DNA of 60,054 nt from Nocardioides sp. Root122 (GTDB lineage: Bacteria > Actinomycetota > Actinomycetes > Propionibacteriales > Nocardioidaceae), in the NCBI RefSeq assembly GCF_001425025.1, contig NZ_LMDE01000002.1, positions 1-60,054 of the forward strand. Direction: 5' to 3'. Every line of letters begins with the position of its first letter. Within the stretch, counting starts at the first letter, position 1. The notes beneath the pieces were generated by a model. It saw only the letters and a program-made list of their open reading frames with translations, had not been told where the DNA came from and searched no databases. This document shows positions 32,747 to 41,189 of this stretch, piece by piece. A program made the position numbers and the translations under genes.

Positions 32747-33481
32747 ATGGCCCAGCCCTCCGCCAGCGACCGTCGCCAGTCCGTCCGCACGGGCGTGGTC
32801 TGGGACGGCGTACGTTCCCTGCTGGGGGGCGGAGAGCTCGGTGCCGAGCAGGCGCGCATCGTCGACATCGGCGGTGGCACGGGCGGTTTCGCGGTGCCGC
32901 TGGCCGAGCTCGGCCACACCGTCCAGGTCATCGACCCCAGCCCCGACGCCCTGGCCGCCCTCGACCGCCGCGCCCGCGAGCGCGGGGTCGCCGACCGCGT
33001 CAGCGGCCAGCAGGGCGACCTCTCCGACCTGCCCGACCTGGTCGACGAGGTCGACCTCGTCCTCTGCCACGGCGTCCTGGAGATGGTCGAGGACCCTGCC
33101 GCCTCCCTCGCCGCCATCGCTGGCGTGCTGCGCAGCGGCGGTCACCTCAGCCTCCTGGTCGCCCAGCGCCACGCAGCCGTGGTCGCGCGCGCCATGGCCG
33201 GCCACTTCCAGGCCGCGCGCGAGCTGCTCGACGGCGACCGCGCGACCGGCCGCGGTGGTCACCGCTTCACCCACGACGAGGTTGTCGACCTCCTCGGCGC
33301 GGCCGGCTTCGAGCAGCCGAGCGTCCAGGCCGTCCGGGTGTTCGCCGACCTGGTGCCCGGCAGCCTGCTCGACCTCGAGCCCGGTGCCACCGGGGCCCTC
33401 GTCGAGCTGGAGCGTGCCGTGGCGACCCGCCCCGAGTACCTCCCGCTGGCCACCCAGCTGCACGCGCTCGCCCGCCGCTGA
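32747..33481 (+). CDS. class I SAM-dependent methyltransferase
   Basis: This 244-residue protein has SAM motif I DIGGGTGGFA (about residues 40-49), the acidic motif II (VIDPSPDAL) and post-motif blocks DLVLCHGVLEMVEDP and LRSGGHLSLLV, as in Rossmann-fold methyltransferases of the UbiE/CmoA-like type. The substrate is unknown. The ATG at 32747 follows a -10-like element by 7 nt. It lies 24 nt upstream of dinB on the same strand and 100 nt after dnaE2. Confidence 0.88.
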   Translation: MAQPSASDRRQSVRTGVVWDGVRSLLGGGELGAEQARIVDIGGGTGGFAVPLAELGHTVQVIDPSPDALAALDRRARERGVADRVSGQQGDLSDLPDLVDEVDLVLCHGVLEMVEDPAASLAAIAGVLRSGGHLSLLVAQRHAAVVARAMAGHFQAARELLDGDRATGRGGHRFTHDEVVDLLGAAGFEQPSVQAVRVFADLVPGSLLDLEPGATGALVELERAVATRPEYLPLATQLHALARR

Positions 33482-33505
33482 CCGACCCGCGGTCGGGGGA
33501 CCACG

Positions 33506-34675
33506 ATGACCGACACCCCGATCCTGCACGTCGACATGGACGCCTTCTACGCCTCCGTGGCCCTGCGCGAGCGCCCCGACCTCGTCGGTGAGCCGGTGGT
33601 GGTCGGTGGCAGCGGGCGCGGCGTGGTGCTCGCTGCCAACTACGTCGCCCGCCGCTACGGCATCCGCTCCGCGCTGCCGATGACCCGCGTCCGGCGGCTC
33701 TGCCCGCACGTCACCGTGCTCGAGCCCGACTACGACACCTTCACGAGCGTCTCCGCCTCGGTGATGGAGACCTTCCGCGAGGTCACCCCAGTGGTGGAGG
33801 CGATGTCGCTGGACGAGGCATTCCTCGACGTGCGGGGCTCGCTCCGGCGTCTCGGGCAGCCTGCCGAGATCGCCGAACGGCTCCGCTCGACGATCCACGA
33901 CGAGCAGGGCATCACGTGCTCCGTCGGCGTCGCTGCGTCGGTGTCGGTGGCCAAGCTGGCCAGTCGGCGGGCCAAGCCCGACGGTGTCATCGTGGTGCCG
34001 CCCGCCCGGGTCACCTCGTTCCTGCACCCCCTCGACGTCGGCGAGCTCTACGGCGTCGGGGAGAAGACGCAGGCGCTGCTCCACCGCTTCGGACTGCTCA
34101 CCGTCGGCGACGTGGCCCACACCCCGCTCGACACCCTGCAGCGCGCCGTCGGTGTCCATCTCGGCCGTCACCTGCATGACCTGGCATGGGGCACCGACCG
34201 CGCCGAGCTCAACCCGACCTCCGGCCCCCACGAGCCGGAGCGCTCGATGGGGGCCGACGAGACCTTCGGCCGCGACACCGACGACCGCGACGTCATCGTG
34301 CGCGAGCTGCTGCGCCTCTCGGCCCGGGTCGGCGGCAGGATGCGGGCGGCGGGCGTGGCCGGGCGGACGGTGACCCTCAAGGTGCGGTTCGCCGACTTCA
34401 CCACCATCACCCGCTCGCGCACCCTGCCCGAGGCCACCGACGTGACGGTGGAGATACATCGTGCGGTGACCCGCCTCTACGACGCCCTCGGCCTGCAGCG
34501 GGCACGGCTGCGACTGGTCGGCGTCCGCGTCGAGGGACTGGTCGCACGGGCATCCGTGCAGCGCCAGCTGGTGCTGGGGGAGCCCGAGCACGGCTGGGCC
34601 GAGGCCGACCGCGCCGTCGACCTCGCGACGCGGCGGTTCGGCTCCGCCGCCGTGCGTCCGGCGAGCCTGGTCTGA
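33506..34675 (+). CDS. dinB: DNA polymerase IV (Y family)
   Basis: This 389-residue translesion polymerase has catalytic motif DMDAFYASV (10-18), AANYVARRYGIRS, and the second catalytic motif SLDEAFLDV (101-109). CSVGVAASVSVAKLASRRAKPDG and a helix-hairpin-helix (GVGEKTQALLHRFGL) follow. The C-terminal little-finger domain ends in a QRQLVLGE stretch that may act as a clamp-binding motif. It is intact, unlike catalytically dead ImuB proteins. No SOS box is visible in the 24 nt before it. A hairpin with a T run follows the gene. Confidence 0.95.
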   Translation: MTDTPILHVDMDAFYASVALRERPDLVGEPVVVGGSGRGVVLAANYVARRYGIRSALPMTRVRRLCPHVTVLEPDYDTFTSVSASVMETFREVTPVVEAMSLDEAFLDVRGSLRRLGQPAEIAERLRSTIHDEQGITCSVGVAASVSVAKLASRRAKPDGVIVVPPARVTSFLHPLDVGELYGVGEKTQALLHRFGLLTVGDVAHTPLDTLQRAVGVHLGRHLHDLAWGTDRAELNPTSGPHEPERSMGADETFGRDTDDRDVIVRELLRLSARVGGRMRAAGVAGRTVTLKVRFADFTTITRSRTLPEATDVTVEIHRAVTRLYDALGLQRARLRLVGVRVEGLVARASVQRQLVLGEPEHGWAEADRAVDLATRRFGSAAVRPASLV

Positions 34676-34713
34676 GCGCCGGAGCCGCTCCGCGTCGGCC
34701 GGTGTGACCAAGT

Positions 34714-34737
34714 CGCCCCTGCGTGGGGGTGATTTTT
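34714..34737 (+). terminator. possible intrinsic terminator after dinB
   Basis: CGCCCC (34714-34719) can pair with GGGGTG (34726-34731, one G-U pair) around a 6-nt loop, followed by TTTTT at 34733-34737. A five-T run is rare in this GC-rich window. It lies between dinB and the DUF3040 gene. Confidence 0.45.
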
Positions 34738-34801
34738 CTGAGGACGCCTACCGTAGGGGCACCGGCGTGCCTAGACTTGGCCGTAGAGGTGAGGAGGAAC
34801 C

Positions 34802-35242
34802 GTGGAGCTCTCCGAGGAAGAACTGCGACTGCTCGAGCAGATGGAGCGCGCCCTCGTCGAAGAGGACCCGAAGCTCGCCTCCACCCTGCGTGGCACGTCG
34901 TTCCAGCGCGCTGCCCGCCGGCGGATGATCCTCGGCGGCGTCATCCTCGCCGCCGGTGTCGGCCTGCTCATCCTCGCGGTGCTGCTCGACCAGGGCGTCG
35001 TGGTGCAGACAGTCGTCGGTGTCCTCGGCTTCGTCGTCATGCTCGGCGGCGCGATCCTGGCCCTCACCTCGGCGCGCGGCCCCGGCGCGGCCCCCGTGGC
35101 CAAGGGCCGCCCCCACGGCCGTCCCGGGTTCAGCGTCATCGACGGCGGCCGGGCCCACCGCCCCTCCCGCCAGCGCAACGGCAGCCCCTTCATGGAGCGT
35201 ATGGAAGAGCGGTGGCGCCGCCGCCGCGAGCGCGGCTTCTGA
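34802..35242 (+). CDS. DUF3040 family membrane protein
   Basis: This 146-residue protein starts ELSEEELRLLEQMERALVEEDPKLAS, the DUF3040 signature, as in Rv2169c near the M. tuberculosis dcw cluster. Two hydrophobic helices follow at about 41-62 and 66-84, and then a basic Pro/Arg-rich tail. The N- and C-termini should face the cytoplasm. The GTG at 34802 is preceded by a strong GAGGAGG site and a TAGACT hexamer 24 nt upstream of it. The function is unknown, but family members recur near division genes. A 31-bp tandem repeat begins 6 nt after its stop. Confidence 0.88.
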   Translation: MELSEEELRLLEQMERALVEEDPKLASTLRGTSFQRAARRRMILGGVILAAGVGLLILAVLLDQGVVVQTVVGVLGFVVMLGGAILALTSARGPGAAPVAKGRPHGRPGFSVIDGGRAHRPSRQRNGSPFMERMEERWRRRRERGF

Positions 35243-35247
35243 TCCAT

Positions 35248-35335
35248 CGGGCGGTTCGTCCCCGTCCTGACCGTCGACCGGGCGGTTCCTCCCCGTCCTT
35301 ACCGCCGAGCAGGCGGCTCCTCCCCGTCCGGGCGC
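35248..35335. repeat. 31-bp tandem repeat, about 2.8 copies
   Basis: Units start at 35248, 35279 and 35310 and share the core GGCGGTTCSTCCCCGTCC with small changes. It lies in the 149 nt between the convergent DUF3040 and transglutaminase genes. There is no coding frame across it and no CRISPR-like spacer. Confidence 0.75.
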
Positions 35336-35391
35336 GCTGTCGCGCGAGGGGAGTCCCGGTCACCGTCTGGGACGGGGACGAAGGGGGGAGG

Positions 35392-37761
35392 TCAGCCGAC
35401 GAGCTCGTCGACCGTGCGGCTGGTCTCGTGGTCGACGGGGGTGGCCGTGGTGCGCGAGCCGCCGGACCGCGACGGCCGCCAGGACGTACGCCGTCCCACG
35501 ACCGAGGCCGGCCACCACTGGGCACGGCGTACGACGCGGGGCGTGACGCCCGCGGCCAGGGACTCCTCGACCAGGGTGGCGTCGGCGTGGAAGCGTTCGG
35601 CGGAGTAGGTCTCCGGGTCGCGGGCATAGCGGCTGCGCTCGAGCGCGGCCACGAGCCGGTCGAGGGCATCGGCCGCCTCGGGTGCCTGGTCGCGACCGCG
35701 ACGCGGGCGGTCGGGACGGGCGGAGCCGTCGGACGGCCTGGCCAGCAGCCGCCCCAGCCACTCGCCGGCCCGTCGTGGTGAGCGGCCCACGGGCCAGGCG
35801 TGCCCGAGGTCCTGGGCCACGTCGCGCAGCTCGACCCACAGGTCCTCGATGTCACCCGCGAGCCGGCGACCCCGGCGCGCCCGGCGCACGAGCCGGGGGG
35901 TGAGGAGCAGGAGGGACACCAAGGCCAGGCCGGCGATCCCGGCGAGGATCGGGAGCCACGGGATCGAGGAGGTCTCCTCGTCGGAGGTCCCGGCGTCGGC
36001 GCTCGCGGTCTCGCCGCGGTCGGGGAGCAGCTCTGTCGAGCGGCTGGCGCTGGGGGAGGGACTCGCGGTCACCGGCGCGAACTCGGCGGTCGTGTAGTCG
36101 GGCACGTTCTCCGCGCGGTCGGACGGGGTGGGCTCGAAGCGCACCCAGCCGGATCCCGGGAAGTAGAGCTCAGGCCACGCGTGCAGGTCGTGCGCCGAGA
36201 ACACCCAGGCCCCGTTGGTCGCCCGCTCCGGCTCGAGGAACCCGACGGCCACCCGGCTGGGGATGCCCAGCACGCGCGCCATGATCGCCATCGACGCGGC
36301 GAACTGCTCGCAGTAGCCCACGCGGTCGTCCATGAACGCCATCAGGTCGGCCCCGCCGTTGCCGGCCGACTCCACCTGCGCCTGGTCGTAGCGGAACCCA
36401 CCGTCCTCGCGGAACCACTGCTGGAGGAGCTGCGCCTTCTGGAACCGCGTCGGGGCGTCGGCGGTGACGCTCGCCGCCAGCCGGCGGATCTCGTTGTTCA
36501 GCGCCGGAGGCACGTCGGTGAAGATGCCCGCGACGGTGCCCGCACCGGAGACGGCGCTGTTCATGCTGTCGGCGTCGTAGGTCAGCTGGACGCCGGTGAA
36601 GTCGTAGCTGCTGTTGGCCGTGGTCACGTCGTCGCGCGCGGCGATGAAGTCGCGCGTGCTGGTGTCGTAGCGCCAGTCGGTGCCGGCCGCGATCCGGGTG
36701 ACCTGCGCGGTCGTCGGCAGCCACGTGGACGCGAAGTCGGGGCCGACGCGGACGTCGTACTTGGACTCCTTGCGCGCCACCGACGAGCTGACGCCGTCGA
36801 GCGGGGGCAGGGGACCGGTCGCGGTCTGGGACTCGGGGATCTCGCGGTCGCCCGGCGTCCACTGCGAGCCGTTGAAGTTCGCCAGCACCGAGAGCCGGAG
36901 GTACGTCGGTCGGGGCCCGGACGTGGTGACCCAGAGCAGCGGGATGTCCTCGCCACGGCTCAGGTCGCGGCGCAGGTCGACCATCGGGTCCTTGACCTCG
37001 ACCTCGCGGGCGCCGGGGCCGTTGCCGTCGAAGACGGTCATCCGCATCGTCGGCACCGCGGCGGGGATGACGACCGCCAGCGCGATCGCGGCTGCGCCGA
37101 GGGCGACGGCGGTGTTGCCGATCGCTCCCGTGCGCACGGAGAACGAGCCCCGGTCGCCGTCCGCGGCGCGACCCCAGCTGGCGACGTGGTCGCTGTGCTG
37201 GATGAAGACGAGGCTGAGGAACAGGCCCGCGATCACGACGAACAGCCACCACGAGACGGCCTCGCCGGTCACCGCGACCGGCAAGGTGTACGCCGCCAGC
37301 AGCACGAGCCCGGCCACCGGGGCGCGACGCAGGGAGCAGGCGACGAAGTCGACCAGCACCACCACGAGCGTGCCGCCCACCAGCAGCAGCGGGTGGACCG
37401 GGGGCACGCCGGCCTGCACGGGCGCGGCGTACTGGCGCGAGGTCTCGAGCGCGTCGCGCAGGGCCGCGAGCAGCTCGTCGACGTTGTCGGGGGTGGGGAG
37501 CGGGGAGCCGGTCGTCGTCCCGAGCACGAGCAGGGCGCCGACGACGAGCTGGCCGGCGAGGATCGCGAGCACCGGCACGCGGCTCCAGCGGGCGAGCGCG
37601 CCGCCGCCGGCCAGCACCACGCCGATGAACAGCAGCGGGAAGCCCACCTCGGCGAAGCCCTCGGTGAGCACGCGCCACGACAGCACCGTCGTCCAGGCCG
37701 CGAGCATCGCCAGCCCGGCCACCCTGAGCTGGTGGGGGAGGTTGCTCCAGCTCGCCCTCAT
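35392..37761 (-). CDS. TgpA-like transglutaminase-domain membrane protein
   Basis: This 789-residue protein begins with about six membrane helices (residues 10-245), a DUF3488-type region. A large extracellular domain contains a papain-like transglutaminase core with GYCEQFAASMAIMARVLGIP (catalytic Cys near 483) and DLHAWPELYFPGSGW (catalytic His near 524). A last helix (WLPILAGIAGLALVSLLLL) and a DUF4129-type cytoplasmic tail follow. The ATG at 37761 overlaps the stop of the DUF58 gene in ATGA, which sets the start. The family works with DUF58 and MoxR proteins; the target is unknown, probably an envelope protein. Confidence 0.9.
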   Translation of the reverse strand: MRASWSNLPHQLRVAGLAMLAAWTTVLSWRVLTEGFAEVGFPLLFIGVVLAGGGALARWSRVPVLAILAGQLVVGALLVLGTTTGSPLPTPDNVDELLAALRDALETSRQYAAPVQAGVPPVHPLLLVGGTLVVVLVDFVACSLRRAPVAGLVLLAAYTLPVAVTGEAVSWWLFVVIAGLFLSLVFIQHSDHVASWGRAADGDRGSFSVRTGAIGNTAVALGAAAIALAVVIPAAVPTMRMTVFDGNGPGAREVEVKDPMVDLRRDLSRGEDIPLLWVTTSGPRPTYLRLSVLANFNGSQWTPGDREIPESQTATGPLPPLDGVSSSVARKESKYDVRVGPDFASTWLPTTAQVTRIAAGTDWRYDTSTRDFIAARDDVTTANSSYDFTGVQLTYDADSMNSAVSGAGTVAGIFTDVPPALNNEIRRLAASVTADAPTRFQKAQLLQQWFREDGGFRYDQAQVESAGNGGADLMAFMDDRVGYCEQFAASMAIMARVLGIPSRVAVGFLEPERATNGAWVFSAHDLHAWPELYFPGSGWVRFEPTPSDRAENVPDYTTAEFAPVTASPSPSASRSTELLPDRGETASADAGTSDEETSSIPWLPILAGIAGLALVSLLLLTPRLVRRARRGRRLAGDIEDLWVELRDVAQDLGHAWPVGRSPRRAGEWLGRLLARPSDGSARPDRPRRGRDQAPEAADALDRLVAALERSRYARDPETYSAERFHADATLVEESLAAGVTPRVVRRAQWWPASVVGRRTSWRPSRSGGSRTTATPVDHETSRTVDELVG

Positions 37762-39026
37762 CGCGCGGCCCCCGCCGACGCGGTGGCACGGCTCTGCATC
37801 AGGCCGAGCTCCTGCCACGCGGTGTCGAGCCGGTCGCGCGGACCGAGCGTGATCGAGCGCCACCCCGTCGAGGTGAGGTGGGCCGCCGAGCCAGGACCGG
37901 GCTGGACGGGCAGGTGTGGCGCCCAGGCGTCGACGTCGAGCGCGATGGCCAGGCTCGAGGACGCGTGGTGCTGGAGGCGGCGCAGGAACGGAAGGTCCGG
38001 CTCGCCGAGGCCGCCGAAGACGCCGACGACCAGGCCGCCGTGCCCGGGCTCGGCGAGCCACTGGGTGTCGGGGGCGGGGGCGTGGTCGAGCTGGACCACG
38101 GCGAGCGCCTCGAGCAGCGGGATGGTGCTCGCCTCGGCGGTGTGCGAGTGCCAGGTCGTCTCGCGGCTGTCGCCGGAGGCGGTCACCAGGCGGACGGTGT
38201 AGCCGTGGTGCGTCAGGTGGACCGCGATGGACGCGGCCGCCGACACCGCGCCCTCGAGCGAGCTCGCGGCGCCCTGGCCCCGGTGGGCGGTGCCGCGGTT
38301 GTCGAGGAAGACGGTGGCACGCGACTGCCAGGGCTGCTCCTCGCGGCGCACCATCAGCTCACCCACCCGCGCCGAGCTGCGCCAGTGCACGCGACGCAGG
38401 TCGTCGCCCCGGCGGTACTCGCGGACGGTCACGTCCTCGGCGCTGCCGGTGGCGAACGCGCGGGGCCGGTTGTCGCCCGACCCCGTCCACGCGCCGCCGA
38501 GCGGGATGCTCGGGAGGGTGGTGGTGCGCGGCGTGACGGTCAGCCGCGTGGTGGCGTGGAAGGTGCGGCCGAGCTCGACGAGGCCGAACGGGTCGGTGAC
38601 GCGCACCGACATCGGGCCGATCTCGAACTGGCCGCGCAGCTCCGAGCGCACCTGGTAGGTGGCGTGCCGGCGCCACCCGTGCCCCAGGCCCTCGAGCACG
38701 AAGCGGGGACGGGTGCCCAGGACGTAGGGGAGCCGCTCCTCCAGCAGCAGCACGCCGGTGGGGGTGCGCGACTCGTTGGCGACGGTCAGCTCCACCGTGG
38801 CGGGCTGCCCGGCGACCACGAGCTGCGGCGACAGCGTGCGCACGAGCGCCAGCCGGTAGCGCGAGCGGCCGACCCACCACGCGGTGAGCAGCGGGAGCGC
38901 TGCCACGAGCACCCCGATGCGTACGACGGAGGAGTGCCCGACCACGATCGCCGCGACGACCGTCGTGATGCCGGCGGCCAGGAACGCCCGTCCGCGGACG
39001 GTCAGCGCAGCGAGGGCCTCACGCAC
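37758..39026 (-). CDS. DUF58 domain membrane protein
   Basis: This 422-residue protein has two N-terminal helices (about 12-52), a beta-rich extracytoplasmic or linker region, and then the DUF58 hallmark segment REYRRGDDLRRVHWRSSARVGELMVRREEQ (about 205-234, quoted in two parts in meaning). A VWA-like fold with VFLDNRGTA follows. DUF58 proteins are typical partners of MoxR ATPases. The GTG at 39026 lies inside the end of the moxR gene (8-nt overlap), and the stop overlaps the transglutaminase start, so all three are translationally coupled. Confidence 0.9.
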   Translation of the reverse strand: MREALAALTVRGRAFLAAGITTVVAAIVVGHSSVVRIGVLVAALPLLTAWWVGRSRYRLALVRTLSPQLVVAGQPATVELTVANESRTPTGVLLLEERLPYVLGTRPRFVLEGLGHGWRRHATYQVRSELRGQFEIGPMSVRVTDPFGLVELGRTFHATTRLTVTPRTTTLPSIPLGGAWTGSGDNRPRAFATGSAEDVTVREYRRGDDLRRVHWRSSARVGELMVRREEQPWQSRATVFLDNRGTAHRGQGAASSLEGAVSAAASIAVHLTHHGYTVRLVTASGDSRETTWHSHTAEASTIPLLEALAVVQLDHAPAPDTQWLAEPGHGGLVVGVFGGLGEPDLPFLRRLQHHASSSLAIALDVDAWAPHLPVQPGPGSAAHLTSTGWRSITLGPRDRLDTAWQELGLMQSRATASAGAAR

Positions 39027-39999
39027 GGCCGGCGTCGGGGACCGGCACCGACTCGACGATCCCCGAAAGGATCGCCGACGTGGTGCGCCCGCTCATGGTC
39101 GCCTCGACATTGGGCAGGAGCCGGTGCGCGAGCACCGGCGAGGTGATGCCGTGGATGTCGTCGGGGAGGACGTAGTCGCGACCCTGGGTCGCGGCGACGG
39201 CCTTGGCGGCCCGCACCAGGTGGAGCGTCGCGCGGGGCGAGGCGCCGAGGTGCAGGTCGTTGCTGGTGCGGGTCGCGGTGGTCAGTGCGACGGCGTAGCG
39301 GTGGACCGCGGAGGAGACGTGCACGCGGCCGACGATCTCGATCACCTTGCGGATCTCGCCGGCGTCGGTGACGGGCTCGAGGTCGTCGAGGGGGTTGTGG
39401 GCGGTGTGACCCTCGAGCATGGCGATCTCGGCCGCCTCGACGGGGTAGCCGACCGACACCCGCGCCATGAAGCGGTCCCGCTGGGCCTCGGGGAGGGCGT
39501 AGGTGCCCTCCATCTCGATGGGGTTCTGGGTTGCGATCACCATGAACGGCTTCTCGAGCATGTAGGTCGCGTTGTCGACGGTGACCTGACGCTCCTCCAT
39601 GCACTCCAGGAGCGCCGACTGCGTCTTGGGGGAGGCGCGGTTGATCTCGTCGCCGACCACGATGTTGGCGAAGACGCCGCCGGGCCGGAACTCGAACTGC
39701 CGCGTGTCCTGGTTGAAGACCGACACGCCGGTCACGTCGGAGGGCAGCAGGTCCGGGGTGAACTGGATGCGGCGGACCGAGCAGTCGATGCTGCGGGCCA
39801 GCGCCTTGCTCAGCTGCGTCTTGCCGACGCCCGGGACGTCCTCGATGAGCAGGTGTCCCTCGGCGAGCAGCACCACCAGCGCGGCGTTGACGACATCGGG
39901 CTTGCCCGCGATCACGCGCTCGATGTTCTGGCGGACCACACCGGTCACCCGCCTCACCGTGTCCAGGTCAGGTGCCTGCCCAGATGCCCCAGTGGTCAC
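39019..39999 (-). CDS. moxR: MoxR-family AAA+ ATPase
   Basis: This 326-residue ATPase has Walker A in DVPGVGKTQLSKAL (about 54-67), a Walker B-type VVGDEINRASPKTQSALLECM region (shown in part), sensor 1 ATQNPIEMEGTYALPEAQRD and the arginine-finger region RDRFMARV. MoxR proteins act as chaperones assembling cofactors or complexes with VWA/DUF58 partners. It is first in a minus-strand operon with DUF58 and TgpA-like genes. The GTG start at 39999 has a GAGGGGA-like site upstream. The same 455-nt intergenic region contains the mraZ promoter on the other strand. Confidence 0.93.
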   Translation of the reverse strand: MTTGASGQAPDLDTVRRVTGVVRQNIERVIAGKPDVVNAALVVLLAEGHLLIEDVPGVGKTQLSKALARSIDCSVRRIQFTPDLLPSDVTGVSVFNQDTRQFEFRPGGVFANIVVGDEINRASPKTQSALLECMEERQVTVDNATYMLEKPFMVIATQNPIEMEGTYALPEAQRDRFMARVSVGYPVEAAEIAMLEGHTAHNPLDDLEPVTDAGEIRKVIEIVGRVHVSSAVHRYAVALTTATRTSNDLHLGASPRATLHLVRAAKAVAATQGRDYVLPDDIHGITSPVLAHRLLPNVEATMSGRTTSAILSGIVESVPVPDAGRA

Positions 40000-40372
40000 G
40001 TCTCGTCATCCCCTCGTTCGTGCTGCCCCACCACGGTATGTGGTGCGCGCAACATACCCGTCCACAGCAATCGGACGGCGGCCCAGCGCCCGATCGTTGC
40101 CGGACTGCGCCCTGGTGCCGGGGTGCCAGTCGACGTCCGCAGCACCACCGGACCCCACCGCGCTCCCCGTTCCTCCCCACTTCCCTCCACCGAGGGCGTA
40201 CGTCGTCCCCCACCCGCGCTCCACCGGGCGGCCGTCGAGCGTGGACCGGAGCAATTTCACGCTCAGACCACGCGTGACAGGCATCCGCTCGAGCCTGCCG
40301 CCACGGGGGAGCGGATCGGGTGCCCGAGCGCCGACATCGCCGAAATTCGCGCCTGCAACACGCGCAATCTGG

Positions 40373-40400
40373 TTGACGGTGGAGCGAAGTGGAGTAATGT
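40373..40400 (+). promoter_or_regulatory. dcw cluster promoter upstream of mraZ
   Basis: TTGACG (40373-40378) and TAATGT (40395-40400) are 16 nt apart, predicting a start near 40407 and a leader of about 48 nt before the mraZ ATG. Upstream, from 40000 to about 40370, I see no gene or structure. Confidence 0.65.
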
Positions 40401-40414
40401 GGGGCGAAGTGGGG
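40379..40414 (+). promoter_or_regulatory. MraZ operator: four 10-bp-spaced boxes
   Basis: GTGGAG, GTGGAG, GTGGGG and GTGGGG start at 40379, 40389, 40399 and 40409, separated by CGAA, TAAT and CGAA. This phased GTGG(A/G)G array matches known MraZ binding sites. It spans the promoter spacer, the -10 and the start site, predicting autorepression of the dcw cluster. Confidence 0.82.
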
Positions 40415-40454
40415 GGCAGGGTCGATCTACCCGCCGAGCCAGGGGAGGTGCCGG

Positions 40455-40883
40455 ATGTTCTTCGGCACCTACACGCCCAAGCTCGACGAGAAGGGCCGCC
40501 TCTTCCTCCCAGCGAAGTTCAGGGACCAGCTGACGGAGGGACTCGTGGTGACCCGAGGACAGGAGCGCTGCCTCACTGTCTGGTCACTGGAGGACTTCGG
40601 CCGGCTGACCGACCGGCTCCGTGAGGCGCCGGTCACGCAGAAGAGCACCCGCGACTACGTCCGCATGCTGTTCGCCGCCGCCAGCCAGGAGGTGCCGGAC
40701 AAGCAGGGCCGGATCAACATCCCCGGCCCGCTGCGGGACTACGCGTCGCTCCGCAAGGAGTGCGTGGTCATCGGGTCTATGAACCGGATCGAGATCTGGG
40801 ACCCGACGGCCTGGGCGACCTACTCCGAGGAGCAGGAGCAGAAGTTCTCCGAGCTCAGCGACGAGGTCTTCCCGGGTATCTGA
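40455..40883 (+). CDS. mraZ: transcriptional regulator MraZ
   Basis: This 142-residue protein has two SpoVT/AbrB-like half domains with the MraZ motifs DEKGRLFLPAKFRD (about 11-24) and DKQGRINIPGPLRDYA (about 82-97). MraZ oligomers bind repeated GTGGG boxes in front of their own gene. Exactly such an array lies 41 nt upstream, which supports autoregulation of the whole cell-wall and division cluster. The ATG follows GGGGAGG. A 306-nt non-coding leader separates it from the next gene. Confidence 0.96.
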   Translation: MFFGTYTPKLDEKGRLFLPAKFRDQLTEGLVVTRGQERCLTVWSLEDFGRLTDRLREAPVTQKSTRDYVRMLFAAASQEVPDKQGRINIPGPLRDYASLRKECVVIGSMNRIEIWDPTAWATYSEEQEQKFSELSDEVFPGI

Positions 40884-40912
40884 GCAGACCAGCACCACCA
40901 CCGCACCACCAG

Positions 40913-40954
40913 CAGCACCTTCACCGCAGCACCTTCACAACAGCACCTTCACAA
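40913..40954 (+). repeat. 14-bp tandem repeat between mraZ and rsmH
   Basis: CAGCACCTTCACCG, then two exact copies of CAGCACCTTCACAA (40927-40940 and 40941-40954) and a partial fourth. Further CAGCAC/ACCACC words flank it. It lies in transcribed leader directly after mraZ and before the structured RNA. Confidence 0.8.
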
Positions 40955-40982
40955 CAGCACAGCTGACATCCGGACCCGCATC

Positions 40983-41133
40983 ACCAGGTCTCGAGCCCGC
41001 TCCCTCGCGTGCCATCTGGGGCACTTCCCCGGCACCAGAGGGCATCCCATTCGCAATCCCATGCAAGGGAGCGGGCAGGGACCTGGTGCGGCGGCTCACC
41101 CCGTGCCACTGGGCGGGGCGTGTCAGCCGCACC
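40983..41133 (+). ncRNA. structured leader RNA, candidate mraW RNA motif
   Basis: A long stem pairs ACCAGGTC (40983-40990) with GACCTGGT (41080-41087). An inner stem pairs CCCGCTCCCT (40996-41005) with AGGGAGCGGG (41066-41075). Inside lies a 9-bp stem with one mismatch, TGCCATCTGG (41010-41019) with CCAGAGGGCA (41035-41044). A second hairpin pairs GGTGCGGC (41085-41092) with GCCGCACC (41126-41133). It shares GGT with the outer stem, so the two may be alternatives. A conserved structured RNA upstream of mraW (rsmH) is described in actinobacteria; position and complexity fit, but I could not check the covariance model. Confidence 0.65.
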
Positions 41134-41189
41134 GCCAACCCGCACCAGTCAGCACCAGCCAGCAGCACTCAGTCAGTGGGGTCGAGACC

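Noticed and set aside
28837..33117. Very long open minus-strand frame (over 1400 codons) opposite dnaE2
   Set aside because: It mirrors the GC-rich codon pattern of dnaE2, has no recognisable domain and is Arg/Gly/His-rich; the plus-strand protein is clearly DnaE2.
35248..35335. CRISPR array
   Set aside because: Units abut without unique spacers and no cas genes are near.
35800..38202. 800-codon plus-strand frame opposite the transglutaminase and DUF58 genes
   Set aside because: Low-complexity Arg/Gly/His/Glu translation without motifs; the minus-strand genes have intact catalytic motifs and overlaps.
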